A stretch of 64,000 bases of DNA. Origin: DATAVB01 sp036267955 (GTDB taxonomy: Bacteria > Actinomycetota > Actinomycetes > Mycobacteriales > QHCD01). The position numbers and the translations under genes were made by a program. Position 1 is the first letter of the stretch, and each line of letters starts with the position of its first letter. The notes below the pieces were generated by a model, which had not been told where the DNA came from, made no database searches, and was given only the letters and a program-made list of their open reading frames with translations. The stretch is from positions 49,529 to 113,528 of the forward strand of contig DATAVB010000024.1 in assembly GCA_036267955.1 (NCBI GenBank), read 5' to 3'. This document shows positions 54,729-64,000 of the stretch, piece by piece.

Positions 54729-55142
54729 GTGACCGATGACAGGTCGGAGAGCCCGAAGACGGAGACCGAGATGCCGGCATGGCCGCAGGAAGGACCGGCC
54801 ACCGGCCGGGTCGGCCCGGCCCGCAACGGCATGCCGATCGCCGCACTGACCCTCGGCATCCTCTCGCTCATCGCGATCCTGCTGTTGAAATCGCTGCCGA
54901 TCGCGGTGCTGATGGCCGTGCTGTCGATCGCGATCGGCATCATGGGCCTGCGTCAGGTCAAGCGTGGTATCGCCGACCGGCGTGGATTCGCCCTGGCCGG
55001 ACTCATCCTGGGCGTGGTCGGGCTGATCCTTTCTGTCGTACTGCTGATCCTTTCGTATCGGGTCTACAACGATTGCAAGCACAAGATCGGCCACTCCCCG
55101 AGTCAGAAAGAACTGACCACATGCGTCAACGACAAGAAGTGA
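54729..55142 (+). CDS. DUF4190-type small membrane protein, first of a tandem pair
   Basis: A 137-residue protein: a disordered acidic N-terminus (TDDRSESPKTETEMPAWPQEG), two membrane helices (GMPIAALTLGILSLIAILLLKSLPIAVLMAVLSIAIGIMGLRQVKRGIADRRG and FALAGLILGVVGLILSVVLLILSY), and a C-terminal tail YNDCKHKIGHSPSQKELTTCV with two cysteines. The GTG at 54729 follows GAGGGA by six bases. It is followed by a paralogue after 10 bp. Function unknown. Confidence 0.85.
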   Translation: MTDDRSESPKTETEMPAWPQEGPATGRVGPARNGMPIAALTLGILSLIAILLLKSLPIAVLMAVLSIAIGIMGLRQVKRGIADRRGFALAGLILGVVGLILSVVLLILSYRVYNDCKHKIGHSPSQKELTTCVNDKK

Positions 55143-55152
55143 CGTCGGGGCA

Positions 55153-55566
55153 GTGACCCAGCCACCGAGCGACGACGCGGCGGCCCAGCGGCCACCGCGG
55201 CGGCCGATGTTCGGGCCTTTCACCGGCGGTGGCGTGCAGAATTCGGCGCCGAGCAACCGGATGCCGATCGCGGCCCTGGTGCTGGGCATCGTGTCGATTC
55301 CGTTCGCCCTGCTCACTGGGATTCTCGGCATCGTCTGCGGCGTCCTGGCGATCATTCTCGGCCTGATCGGGATCCGGCAGGTCAAGCGCGGAACGGCGAC
55401 CAAGTCGGGTTTCGCGATCGGCGGCGTGGTCACCGGCGTGCTCGGCCTGATCGCCGCCATCGTCGTCCTGGTCATCAGCGTGCACCGGATCAACGACTGC
55501 AAGCAGCACATCGGGCACACACCGAGTCAGAAGGAACTGACCCAGTGCGCTCGGGACCACGTCTGA
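55153..55566 (+). CDS. DUF4190-type small membrane protein, second of a tandem pair
   Basis: A 137-residue paralogue of the preceding protein. Pro-rich N-terminus (TQPPSDDAAAQRPPRRPMFGPF), two helix segments (MPIAALVLGIVSIPFALLTGILGIVCGVLAIILGLIGIRQVKRGTATKSG and AIGGVVTGVLGLIAAIVVLVISV) and the tail INDCKQHIGHTPSQKELTQCARDHV. The two C-terminal tails match at about three quarters of positions, including both cysteines and IGHxPSQKELTxC. Same length and same operon. Confidence 0.85.
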   Translation: MTQPPSDDAAAQRPPRRPMFGPFTGGGVQNSAPSNRMPIAALVLGIVSIPFALLTGILGIVCGVLAIILGLIGIRQVKRGTATKSGFAIGGVVTGVLGLIAAIVVLVISVHRINDCKQHIGHTPSQKELTQCARDHV

Positions 55567-55595
55567 CCACCGTCACCTTTTTGCGCACCTTTTTG

Positions 55596-55644
55596 CGCCA
55601 ATGTGGCGTTGGGGCAATCTAGTCGCCCCAACGCCACATTGGCG
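55596..55644. repeat. palindromic repeat type C, copy 3
   Basis: Perfect 19-bp arms CGCCAATGTGGCGTTGGGG / CCCCAACGCCACATTGGCG around the 11-nt loop CAATCTAGTCG. The loop is the complement-orientation counterpart of copy 1 (CAATCTAGCCA on its minus strand). It lies between the convergent stops of the DUF4190 gene and clpB. Confidence 0.92.
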
Positions 55645-55655
55645 GGAAATCGAAA

Positions 55656-58259
55656 TCAGCTCGCGACGGTCGTCGCGGCCCGGCTCACGACCAGGCCGGA
55701 CACCTCGTCGTCCGCGACGTCCACCACGACCTCGTCCCCATCGCGCACCTCGCCGGCGAGCAGTTCGCGGGCCAGCTGATCCCCGATTGCCGACTGCACC
55801 AGGCGGCGGAGCGGGCGGGCCCCGTACAACGGGTCGAAACCGTTGAGCGCCAGCCATTCCCGGGCCCCATCGGTGACGGTCAGCGTCAACCTGCGGGCCG
55901 CCAGTCGGCGCGCGAGCGCCGCGATCTGGATGTCCACAATCGCGCCGAGCTCGTCGCTGCCGAGCGCCTCGAAGACCACCACGTCATCGAGCCGGTTGAG
56001 GAACTCCGGCTTGAAATGCTGCCGAACCATGTTGAGCACCCCGTCGCGTTGGGCGGCGCGGCTCAGCGACTGGTCCGAGATGACCTGTGAACCGAGGTTG
56101 GAGGTGAGGATCAGGATGGTGTTGCGGAAGTCCACCGTCCGGCCCTGCCCGTCGGTCAACCGACCGTCGTCCAGGACCTGCAGCAGGATGTCGAAGACGT
56201 CCGAGTGCGCCTTCTCCACCTCGTCCAGCAGCACGACCGTGTAGGGCCGCCGGCGCACTGCCTCGGTCAGCTGGCCGCCCTGCTCGTAGCCGACGTAGCC
56301 GGGAGGCGCGCCGACCAACCGGGCCACCGAATGCTTCTCGCCGTACTCGCTCATGTCGATGCGCACCATGGCGCGCTCGTCGTCGAAGAGGAATTCGGCC
56401 AGGGCCTTGGCCAGCTCGGTCTTGCCGACACCGGTCGGGCCGAGGAACAGGAACGAACCGGTCGGCCGATCGGGGTCGGAAACTCCGGCCCGCGCGCGCC
56501 GGACGGCACCGGAAACCGCTTGTACGGCAGCCTTCTGCCCGACAACGCGACTACCGAGCACCTCTTCCATGCGCAGCAGTTTCGCCGTCTCGCCCTCCAA
56601 CAGGCGCCCGGCCGGAATGCCCGTCCACATGCTCACCACATCGGCCACGTCATCCGGGCCGACCTCTTCCTTCAGCATTGCGCCCTCGGTCTGGGTGGCG
56701 CTGGTGGCCTCCTCGAGCTTGCGTTGCAGCTCGGGAATCCGGCCGTACCGCAGCTCGGCGGCCCGGCCGAGATCACCATCGCGCTCGGCCCGTTCTTCCT
56801 CGCCACGCGCGGTTTCCAGCTCTTCCTTCGCGGTGCGGATGACGTCGATGGCGCCCTTCTCCTGCTGCCAACGGGCAGTCAGTTGATCGAGCTGTTCGCG
56901 TCGATCAGCCAGATCGGCGCGCAGCCGCTCCAACCGTTCCTTCGAGGCAGCATCGTCCTCTTTGGACAATGCCATCTCCTCGATCTCCAGCCGGCGCACG
57001 GCGCGCTCGACCTCGTCCACCTCGACCGGCCGGGAGTCGATCTCCATCCGCAGCCGGGACGCGGCCTCGTCGACCAGGTCGATCGCCTTGTCCGGCAGGA
57101 ATCGCGCAGTCACGTAACGGTCGGACAGGGTCGCGGCGGCCACCAACGCGGCGTCAGTGATCCGTACGCCGTGGTGCACCTCGTACCGCTCCTTGAGTCC
57201 ACGCAGGATGCCGATGGTGTCCTCAATGGACGGTTCACCGACCAGCACCGGCTGGAATCGCCGCTCCAGTGCGGGATCCTTCTCGATGTGCTCGCGGTAT
57301 TCGTCCAATGTGGTGGCGCCGACCATGCGCAGCTCACCACGGGCGAGCATCGGCTTCAACATATTGCCGGCGTCCATCGAGCCGTCGCCGGTCGCGCCCG
57401 CACCGACGACGGTGTGCAACTCGTCGATGAAGGTGACAACCTCGCCGTCGGATTCCTTGATCTCGGTCAGGACGGCCTTGAGCCGCTCCTCGAATTCGCC
57501 CCGGAATTTTGCCCCGGCCACCATGGCACCGAGATCCAGCGAGACGATTCGCTTGCCCCGCAGGGACTCCGGCACGTCGCCGGCGATGACCCGCTGGGCC
57601 AGGCCCTCGACGATCGCGGTCTTGCCCACACCGGGCTCGCCGATGAGAACGGGGTTGTTCTTGGTACGCCGGGACAGCACCTGCACGACACGGCGGATCT
57701 CGGTGTCGCGCCCGATGACCGGGTCGAGCTTGCCGCTGCGTGCGGCCTCGGTGAGATCGACGCCGTACTTCTTCAGCGCCTGGAAGGTCGACTCCGGGTC
57801 GGGGCTGGTCACCTTGCCCGAGCCGCGGACCGCGGTGAAGGCCGCCGCCAGCGCGTCCGGGGTGGCGCCGAACGACTTCAGCGCATCGGCGACCGGGCCG
57901 CCGGCCGTCGCGAGGCCGACGAGCAGGTGCTCGGTGGAGAGGTATTCGTCGCCGTTCTGCTCGGCACTGCGCTGCGCTGCATTCAGCACCTGCAGCACGC
58001 CGCGCGAGGTCTGCGGCGCGGACGCCGTGGCGCCGCTGACGCTGGGCAGCTTGCCGATCAGCGCCTCAGCCTCGGCCTTGACCTGCTCCGGCGCCGCGCC
58101 GACCGCCTTGAGCAGTGGCGCGACCGTGCCGTCGGACTGGTCGATCAGCACCGTCAGCAGGTGCTGCGGCTCCAGCGCCGGATTGCCACGGTCGGTGGCG
58201 AGCCGCAATGCGGAGGCGATCGCCTCCTGGCTCTTGGTGGTCAGCTTGTTCGGTTCCAT
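55656..58259 (-). CDS. clpB: ATP-dependent disaggregase ClpB
   Basis: A hexameric AAA+ chaperone of 867 residues that pulls proteins out of aggregates together with DnaK. Clp-N repeats (residues 6-150), NBD1 with GEPGVGKTAIVEGLAQR and FIDELHTVVGAG, the middle coiled coil (SKEDDAASKERLERLRADLADRREQL and onward), linker VVSMWTGIPAGRLLEGE, and NBD2 with GPTGVGKTELAKALAEFLF, VRIDMSEYGEKHSVARLVGAPPGYVGYEQGG and LLDEVEKAHSDVF. Length and motifs are those of ClpB, not ClpC. A HspR-type box overlaps the promoter, linking it to the dnaK operon. Confidence 0.97.
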   Translation of the reverse strand: MEPNKLTTKSQEAIASALRLATDRGNPALEPQHLLTVLIDQSDGTVAPLLKAVGAAPEQVKAEAEALIGKLPSVSGATASAPQTSRGVLQVLNAAQRSAEQNGDEYLSTEHLLVGLATAGGPVADALKSFGATPDALAAAFTAVRGSGKVTSPDPESTFQALKKYGVDLTEAARSGKLDPVIGRDTEIRRVVQVLSRRTKNNPVLIGEPGVGKTAIVEGLAQRVIAGDVPESLRGKRIVSLDLGAMVAGAKFRGEFEERLKAVLTEIKESDGEVVTFIDELHTVVGAGATGDGSMDAGNMLKPMLARGELRMVGATTLDEYREHIEKDPALERRFQPVLVGEPSIEDTIGILRGLKERYEVHHGVRITDAALVAAATLSDRYVTARFLPDKAIDLVDEAASRLRMEIDSRPVEVDEVERAVRRLEIEEMALSKEDDAASKERLERLRADLADRREQLDQLTARWQQEKGAIDVIRTAKEELETARGEEERAERDGDLGRAAELRYGRIPELQRKLEEATSATQTEGAMLKEEVGPDDVADVVSMWTGIPAGRLLEGETAKLLRMEEVLGSRVVGQKAAVQAVSGAVRRARAGVSDPDRPTGSFLFLGPTGVGKTELAKALAEFLFDDERAMVRIDMSEYGEKHSVARLVGAPPGYVGYEQGGQLTEAVRRRPYTVVLLDEVEKAHSDVFDILLQVLDDGRLTDGQGRTVDFRNTILILTSNLGSQVISDQSLSRAAQRDGVLNMVRQHFKPEFLNRLDDVVVFEALGSDELGAIVDIQIAALARRLAARRLTLTVTDGAREWLALNGFDPLYGARPLRRLVQSAIGDQLARELLAGEVRDGDEVVVDVADDEVSGLVVSRAATTVAS

Positions 58260-58311
58260 ATATGCCTGCCGTCACGTGTATCGGGTGATGGGTACGTCGC
58301 CCCTTTCAACG

Positions 58312-58340
58312 AACCTAGGGTTGAGTCTGTTCCGCTCAAC
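58312..58340 (-). promoter_or_regulatory. clpB promoter with HspR-type inverted repeat (HAIR)
   Basis: The box TTGAG-N9-CTCAA (58321-58339) matches the HspR consensus CTTGAGT-N7-ACTCAAG except at the outer positions and one inner base. On the minus strand TTGAGC and TAGGTT (58317-58312) form a 16-bp-spaced promoter that the box overlaps. It is also just upstream of the divergent oxidoreductase gene. Confidence 0.7.
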
Positions 58341-58355
58341 TATGGTTCATCTCGA

Positions 58356-58369
58356 TAGAATTCCAGGTA
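58356..58369 (+). promoter_or_regulatory. leaderless -10 of the PPOX/F420 gene
   Basis: TAGAAT ends seven bases before ATG 58369. No convincing -35; the HspR box occupies that place. Confidence 0.55.
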
Positions 58370-58830
58370 TGGCTCCTCATATCGCAACCAACGATTCTGT
58401 CGACCTTGCCGGGCTGCTGGAGTTCGTCCGGCCCCGGCACCACGGCATCCTGCTCACCACCCGGTCTGACGGCGGCCCGCAGGGGTCCCCGGTGACGATG
58501 GGCGTCGACGAGCCGGGCCGGATCGTGGTGTCGACCTATCCCGACCGGGCCAAGGCCCGCAATGCGCGGCGCAACCCGCAGGCCAGCGTCATCGTGCTGT
58601 CCGACGACTTCGGCGGCGCCTGGGTGCAGGTCGACGGCACCGCCGAGGTGATCGACATCCCGGACTCGGTCGAGCCGCTGGTCGACTACTTCCGCGCGAT
58701 CTCCGGCGAGCACCCGGACTGGAACGAGTACCGCGAGGCGATGGTGAAGCAGGGCAAGTCGCTGATCCGGGTCACCCCGACCCGCTGGGGGCCGGTCGCC
58801 ACCGGCGGTTTCCCGGCCCGCCTCGGCTGA
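58369..58830 (+). CDS. PPOX-class F420-dependent oxidoreductase
   Basis: A 153-residue split-barrel flavin/F420 protein: LLEFVRPRHHGILLTTRSDGGPQGSPVTMGVDEPGRIVVSTYPDRAKARNARRNPQASVIVLSD is the cofactor-binding first half, as in Rv1155-type proteins, and WVQVDGTAEVIDIPDSVEPLVDYFRAISGEHPDW follows. It probably reduces a small molecule with F420H2 or FMN; substrate unknown. It shares its control region with clpB, so it may respond to heat shock. Convergent with hspR behind a strong hairpin. Confidence 0.88.
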   Translation: MAPHIATNDSVDLAGLLEFVRPRHHGILLTTRSDGGPQGSPVTMGVDEPGRIVVSTYPDRAKARNARRNPQASVIVLSDDFGGAWVQVDGTAEVIDIPDSVEPLVDYFRAISGEHPDWNEYREAMVKQGKSLIRVTPTRWGPVATGGFPARLG

Positions 58831-58871
58831 CTGGCTGAAACGCAGACCCGAACAAACCGTCTCCGCCGACG

Positions 58872-58910
58872 CCTACGACCTTGCTCCGAGGTGCGGAGCA
58901 AGGTCGTAGG
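58872..58910. terminator. perfect hairpin terminator between PPOX gene and hspR
   Basis: A 17-bp perfect stem (arm CCTACGACCTTGCTCCG) with a 5-nt loop. It lies between convergent stops, so it can end both transcripts. Confidence 0.85.
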
Positions 58911-58941
58911 GATTCGATACGGGCCTGGGTTGGCGGCCTGA

Positions 58942-59367
58942 TCAGCGGCGCGGCCGCCAGACCATCAGCGCGTTCTTGCCAACCGGGATGAGCTCCCGTC
59001 GGTACGAGGGCGGGATGGCCGACTCGGCCGCCGCGGCCCGCTGCTGCACCGCTTCGAACGCCGCGGTCAATCGAGCCACCTGGTCACGGAGCTGGTCGAC
59101 CATGGTCTCCAGCTCGATGATCCGCTTGACGCCGGCGAGGTTGATCCCGTCCTCCTGGGACAGCCGCTGCACCTGCCGGAGCAGCACCACATCACGGGCC
59201 GAATAACGCCGACCCCCGCCGGGTGAGCGGCCCGGATTCACCAGCCCGAGCCGGTCGTACTGCCGCAGGGTCTGCGGATGCATCCCGGCCAGCTGGGCGG
59301 CCACCGAGATCACGAAGACCGGAGCATCGTCCGGCACCTGCCCGATATCTCCGAATGCGTCATTCAT
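58942..59367 (-). CDS. hspR: heat shock repressor HspR
   Basis: A 141-residue MerR-family repressor of the dnaK regulon. VFVISVAAQLAGMHPQTLRQYDRLGLVNPGRSPGGGRRYSARDVVLLRQVQRLSQEDGINLAGVKRIIELE is the classic HspR N-terminal winged helix; a coiled coil follows. In Streptomyces and mycobacteria HspR needs DnaK as co-repressor and binds HAIR boxes. ATG at 59367 follows AGGTGGG and overlaps the dnaJ stop by 8 bp; the frame reads on upstream through dnaJ without similarity. Last gene of the operon. Confidence 0.95.
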   Translation of the reverse strand: MNDAFGDIGQVPDDAPVFVISVAAQLAGMHPQTLRQYDRLGLVNPGRSPGGGRRYSARDVVLLRQVQRLSQEDGINLAGVKRIIELETMVDQLRDQVARLTAAFEAVQQRAAAAESAIPPSYRRELIPVGKNALMVWRPRR

Positions 59368-60550
59368 GGTTTCCCACCTGTGCGTTGACCTGCGGACGCG
59401 GGTCATCCGGCGCGGCGGTGGCGTACGCCTGCAGAGCTTCCCGGGCCGCGTCGTTGAGCTTCTTCGGCACCGAGACCTCAACGGTCACCAGCAGGTCGCC
59501 GACCGCGGTGCCGCGCTTGACGCCCTTGCCCTTGACCCGGAAGGTCCGGCCACTGGCCGTCCCCGCCGGGAGCTTGAGCGTGACGCTGCCGTCCAGCGTC
59601 GGCACTCGTACGGTCGAACCCAGCGCCGCCTCCGGAAAGGTGACCGGCAGGCTCAGCGTCAGGTTGTCGCCGCTGCGCCCGAAGAGCGAGTGCCGCCGGA
59701 CGTGCACGGTGACGTAAAGGTCACCGGCCGGACCGCCACGTTCGCCCGGCGAGCCGCGCCCGGCGACCCGGATCTTCTGCCCGTCCTTGACCCCGGCCGG
59801 GATTCGCACCGTGATGGTGCGGACTCCGGTGGTGACGCCGCTGCCGGCGCAGTCCGGGCAGGGATCGTCGATGAGATGCCCACTGCCACGGCATTCCCGG
59901 CACGGCTCGGAGAAGGCGAACGCACCCTGGTTGCGGGTGGTCAGCCCCTGACCGTGACAGACCGGGCAGGTGCGCGGCACCGTTCCCGGTTTGGCGCCAC
60001 TGCCGTGACAGGTCGGGCAGGTGTGCGGGCTGGACAGCTTCAACGGCAGGGTCAGCCCGGCGACAGCCTCGTCGAACTCGAGGTTGATCTCGGTCTCGAC
60101 GTTGTTGCCACGGACCGGTCCGCCGGTGCGGGTGGTGCGCCCGCCCCGGCCGAAGAGGCCGCCGAGCACATCGCCGATGCCGCCACTGCCGCCACCGGTG
60201 GTACGGGTCGTACCGCCGGAGAAGAGGTCGCCCAGATCGAACGGGACGCCGCCTCCGCCGGCCGTGCCGCCGGACGGGAACCCGCCACCGAAGCCGCCGC
60301 CGAGGCCGCCCGCGCCGAACAGCGACCGGGCCTCGTCGTACTCCTTGCGGCGGGTCTCGTTGGAGAGCACGTCGTAGGCCTCGGAGACCTCCTTGAAGCG
60401 CTCCTCCGCCTTGGCGTTGTCCGGGTTCGCGTCCGGGTGCAACTCCCGAGCCAGCTTGCGATAGGCCTTCTTGATATCGGCCTGGCTGGCGTTCTTGGCG
60501 ACACCCAGCGCCTTGTAGTAGTCCTTCTCCAGAAAGTCCTTGGTACTCAC
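59360..60550 (-). CDS. dnaJ: co-chaperone DnaJ
   Basis: A 396-residue class I J-protein that stimulates DnaK ATPase. J-domain DYYKALGVAKNASQADIKKAYRKLARELHPDANPDN (HPD), a long Gly/Phe region (GAGGLGGGFGGGFPSGG), four zinc repeats CPTCHGSG, CPVCHGQG, CRECRGSG and CPDCAGSG, and the client-binding C-domains. Length and order are full. Third gene of dnaK-grpE-dnaJ-hspR, 42 bp after grpE. Confidence 0.97.
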   Translation of the reverse strand: MSTKDFLEKDYYKALGVAKNASQADIKKAYRKLARELHPDANPDNAKAEERFKEVSEAYDVLSNETRRKEYDEARSLFGAGGLGGGFGGGFPSGGTAGGGGVPFDLGDLFSGGTTRTTGGGSGGIGDVLGGLFGRGGRTTRTGGPVRGNNVETEINLEFDEAVAGLTLPLKLSSPHTCPTCHGSGAKPGTVPRTCPVCHGQGLTTRNQGAFAFSEPCRECRGSGHLIDDPCPDCAGSGVTTGVRTITVRIPAGVKDGQKIRVAGRGSPGERGGPAGDLYVTVHVRRHSLFGRSGDNLTLSLPVTFPEAALGSTVRVPTLDGSVTLKLPAGTASGRTFRVKGKGVKRGTAVGDLLVTVEVSVPKKLNDAAREALQAYATAAPDDPRPQVNAQVGNHE

Positions 60551-60592
60551 GCCGGCGTCACCTCCTCGGGATTAATGCTCGCACTGTTTCGG

Positions 60593-61305
60593 TCACTGCT
60601 GTTCTGGATCACTCTGCTGTGGCTCGGTTCCGGGGGCCGTCCAACCGGCCGGGGGCGCGTCTCCGGCCGGCGCGTTGTGCTCCGGCTCGGCGACCGCCAC
60701 CATGGCCGGCCGGATCAACCGTTCACCGTGCCGGTAGCCGCGCCGCATGACCTGCACCGCGGTCGGTTGGCTGACCTCGGCACTGGTCGAGTGCATGACG
60801 GCCTCGTGCACGATCGGGTCGAACGGATCGCCTGGTGCGCCGAAGCTCTCCAGCCCGAGCTTGCTGAGCACAGCCTGCAGCTGGTCGGCGACCGCCTTGA
60901 ACGGACCGGCAAGGTCACCGTGCTCGGCGGCCCGGTCCAGGTCGTCCAGCACCGGTAGCAGCGAACCGAGAACGGAGGCGGTGGCCGTGTCGACCACCGC
61001 GACCCGGTCGCGGTCCACCCGCTTGCGGTAATTGGCGTACTCGGCCGTGACCCGCTGCAGATCCGCGGTCCGTTCGGCGACCTGGGTCCGCAACTCCGCC
61101 GCCTCGGCACTGTCGCCGGGGGCCGGCGTACCGGCAGCGGACCAGCTGGCGGCGTCACCGGACGGCGCTCCTGCCGCGGCCGGGGCCCCGGCGGGCGGTG
61201 CGCCCGCCGGCTGCCGGACGTCACCGGTCTCCGGATCGATCCGACGCTTGTCCCTGATCACGACGCGCGGCTCCTGCTCTTCCTCGGGTCCGGTCCTGCC
61301 GTCAC

Positions 61306-61309
<4 letters not shown>
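60593..61309 (-). CDS. grpE: nucleotide exchange factor GrpE
   Basis: A 238-residue nucleotide-exchange factor for DnaK. A long acidic/Pro/Ala-rich disordered N-terminus is followed by a coiled coil (AELRTQVAERTADLQRVTAEYANYRKRVDRDR) and the beta-wing VLSKLGLESFGAPGDPFDPIVHEAVMHSTSAEVSQPTAVQVMRRGYRHGERLIRPAMVAVAEP. Its GTG start overlaps the dnaK stop (GTGA), giving coupling. Confidence 0.96.
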
Positions 61310-63186
<1,877 letters not shown>

Positions 63187-63269
63187 GTCGCTCTACCCTC
63201 ACTTGCCTGATGTCAGTTTGTCCGGTCTATTACTTTCCAGTGCCGCTGCTTTTCAGGGCAACAGCGCTC

Positions 63270-63305
63270 ATCCTACGCAGCAGACTTGAGCCTGCACCAC
63301 TCACC
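63270..63305 (-). promoter_or_regulatory. candidate dnaK promoter with HspR-like box
   Basis: CTTGAG-N8-ACTCA (63285-63303) matches most of the HAIR consensus; the right half is incomplete. On the minus strand TAGGAT (63275-63270) is a plausible -10 beginning 10 bp past the box, so the box would cover the -35. The remaining leader is about 80 nt. The rest of the gap (63306-63548) holds a direct repeat GTTTCGGGATCGC (63507-63537) and no gene. Confidence 0.5.
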
Positions 63306-63548
63306 TTTCGTCCGTCCAACGGGCGGCGTCCGTGGAGAATTCCGCAGCGCCTGTGAGCTGAGGCACAGGCTCGGATGCGGCTCGGCCGACGGCGTCGGGT
63401 CGCCACCCGATCGCCGCTTCCAGCGACTAGCGTGCAGCGCGATCGGCGGCGTGCGGACGGCTATGTTACTTGCGAGTAGCGTTGGGCCTGCCGTTCCGGC
63501 CCGCTGTTTCGGGATCGCCCGTCGTTTCGGGATCGCAAGGAGGCGTCC

Positions 63549-64000
63549 GTGATCGTCCGCATGGTGATCGGCCTGCTGATCACGGTGGTGGCCCTGGCCA
63601 TCGCCGGCCGCCGGGCCTGGTGGTTGTTCCGGCTGGTGCGCTCCGGCCAGCCCGACACCAGCCGTACGCAGGACCTGCCGGCCCGAATCAGGGCGCAGGT
63701 CACCGAGGTCTTCGGTCAGCGCCGGCTGCTGAAGTGGTCGATTCCCGGGGTCGCGCACTTCGTGACGTTCTGGGGATTCATCGTGCTGTTCTTCACGATC
63801 GTCGAGGCGTATGGCGCGCTGTTCGACAAGGACTTCGCGTTCTGGTGGTTCGGGCACGGCCGGGCGCTGGGCTTCCTGGAGGACTTCTTCGCCGTCGCGG
63901 TGCTGGTCGGGCTGGTGTCGTTCGCGGTGATCCGGCTCCGGCATGCGCCGGACCGGGAGTCGCGGAAGTCCCGGTTCTATGGCTCGCATACCGGCGCCGC
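63549..64000 (+). CDS. (Fe-S)-binding reductase, N-terminal membrane part (cut by window)
   Basis: First 150 residues of a longer protein. It begins VIVRMVIGLLITVVALAIAGRRAWWLFRLVRSGQP and has further helices (HFVTFWGFIVLFFTIVEAYGALF, FFAVAVLVGLVSFAVI), the layout of the nitrate-reductase-gamma-like N-terminus of HdrD/GlpC-type iron-sulfur oxidoreductases. Mycobacterium has such a gene near dnaK (Rv0338c). The GTG at 63549 follows AAGGAGG. The iron-sulfur motifs lie beyond the window, so the call rests on the membrane part and synteny. Confidence 0.75.
   Translation, partial: MIVRMVIGLLITVVALAIAGRRAWWLFRLVRSGQPDTSRTQDLPARIRAQVTEVFGQRRLLKWSIPGVAHFVTFWGFIVLFFTIVEAYGALFDKDFAFWWFGHGRALGFLEDFFAVAVLVGLVSFAVIRLRHAPDRESRKSRFYGSHTGA

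Noticed and set aside
56205..58358. 717-codon open frame on the plus strand over clpB
   Set aside because: It is antiphase to clpB, whose motifs are unmistakable, and its composition is the usual artefact of GC-rich third positions.
63187..63284. HspR box immediately upstream of dnaK
   Set aside because: ACTTGCCTGATGTCAGT near the start looks similar at first sight but does not fit the TTGAG-N9-CTCAA pattern.

Overview
This window is ordinary chromosome of a high-GC actinobacterium (Actinomycetota). The evidence is the GC-rich third codon positions, the many GTG/TTG starts, a BldC regulator, an HspR-controlled dnaK operon, resuscitation-promoting-factor (Rpf) genes behind ydaO-type c-di-AMP riboswitches, and a gene order resembling Mycobacterium and Streptomyces chromosomes (bldC, leucine dehydrogenase, DUF3073, purM, purF; then purA, fba, dedA; then pyrE, lemA, clpB, dnaK-grpE-dnaJ-hspR). 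The genus cannot be named from the sequence.

Layout. 1-3.9 kb: partial PLP aminotransferase, thioesterase, bldC, leucine/valine dehydrogenase, DUF3073. 4-22 kb: a purine block on the minus strand (purM, purF, purL, purQ, purS, purC, purB, purD, purA), interrupted by a Gfo/Idh/MocA oxidoreductase, a zinc-ribbon protein, an L,D-transpeptidase, two ECF sigma factors (one with a membrane partner) and a THUMP methyltransferase. 22-31.8 kb: a CGNR regulator divergent from an MFS gene that looks frameshifted at its 5' end, two riboswitch-controlled Rpf-like genes, class II aldolase, a lipoprotein and a CoA-disulfide-reductase-like enzyme. 31.8-33.1 kb: a small island with an excisionase-like HTH gene, two tiny cysteine-rich genes and three copies of a palindromic repeat. 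33-40.9 kb: DedA, GH65 phosphorylase with beta-phosphoglucomutase, a MacB-type ABC exporter, a small membrane protein. 40.9-47.9 kb: a histidine-utilisation operon (hutU, an M20 amidohydrolase, hutF, hutI, hutH). 48-55.6 kb: membrane glycosyltransferase-like protein, an HTH/ClpN operon with paired operators, TrmH methyltransferase, LemA, pyrE, DUF3137, an SDR and two tandem DUF4190 proteins. 55.6-64 kb: clpB, a PPOX/F420 oxidoreductase, hspR, dnaJ, grpE, dnaK and the start of an Fe-S oxidoreductase.

The most informative signals are not genes. (i) Two hairpin repeat families sit in gaps between genes: arms built on CATGATCGTGATCG (types A and B), and arms built on CGCCAATGTGGCGTTGGGG with an 11-nt loop (type C). 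(ii) The two Rpf-like genes share the same promoter hexamers and spacing (TTGTGA-N18-TACTGT), a c-di-AMP riboswitch and an apparent TTG start. (iii) Many genes lack a ribosome binding site and carry TANNNT 6-7 nt before the start codon, the pattern of leaderless mRNAs. (iv) An HTH/Clp-N operon has two 16-bp palindromes laid over the -35 and -10 of a leaderless promoter. (v) HspR-type inverted repeats lie at clpB and, less exactly, at dnaK. No tRNA, rRNA, CRISPR array, prophage or insertion sequence was found.
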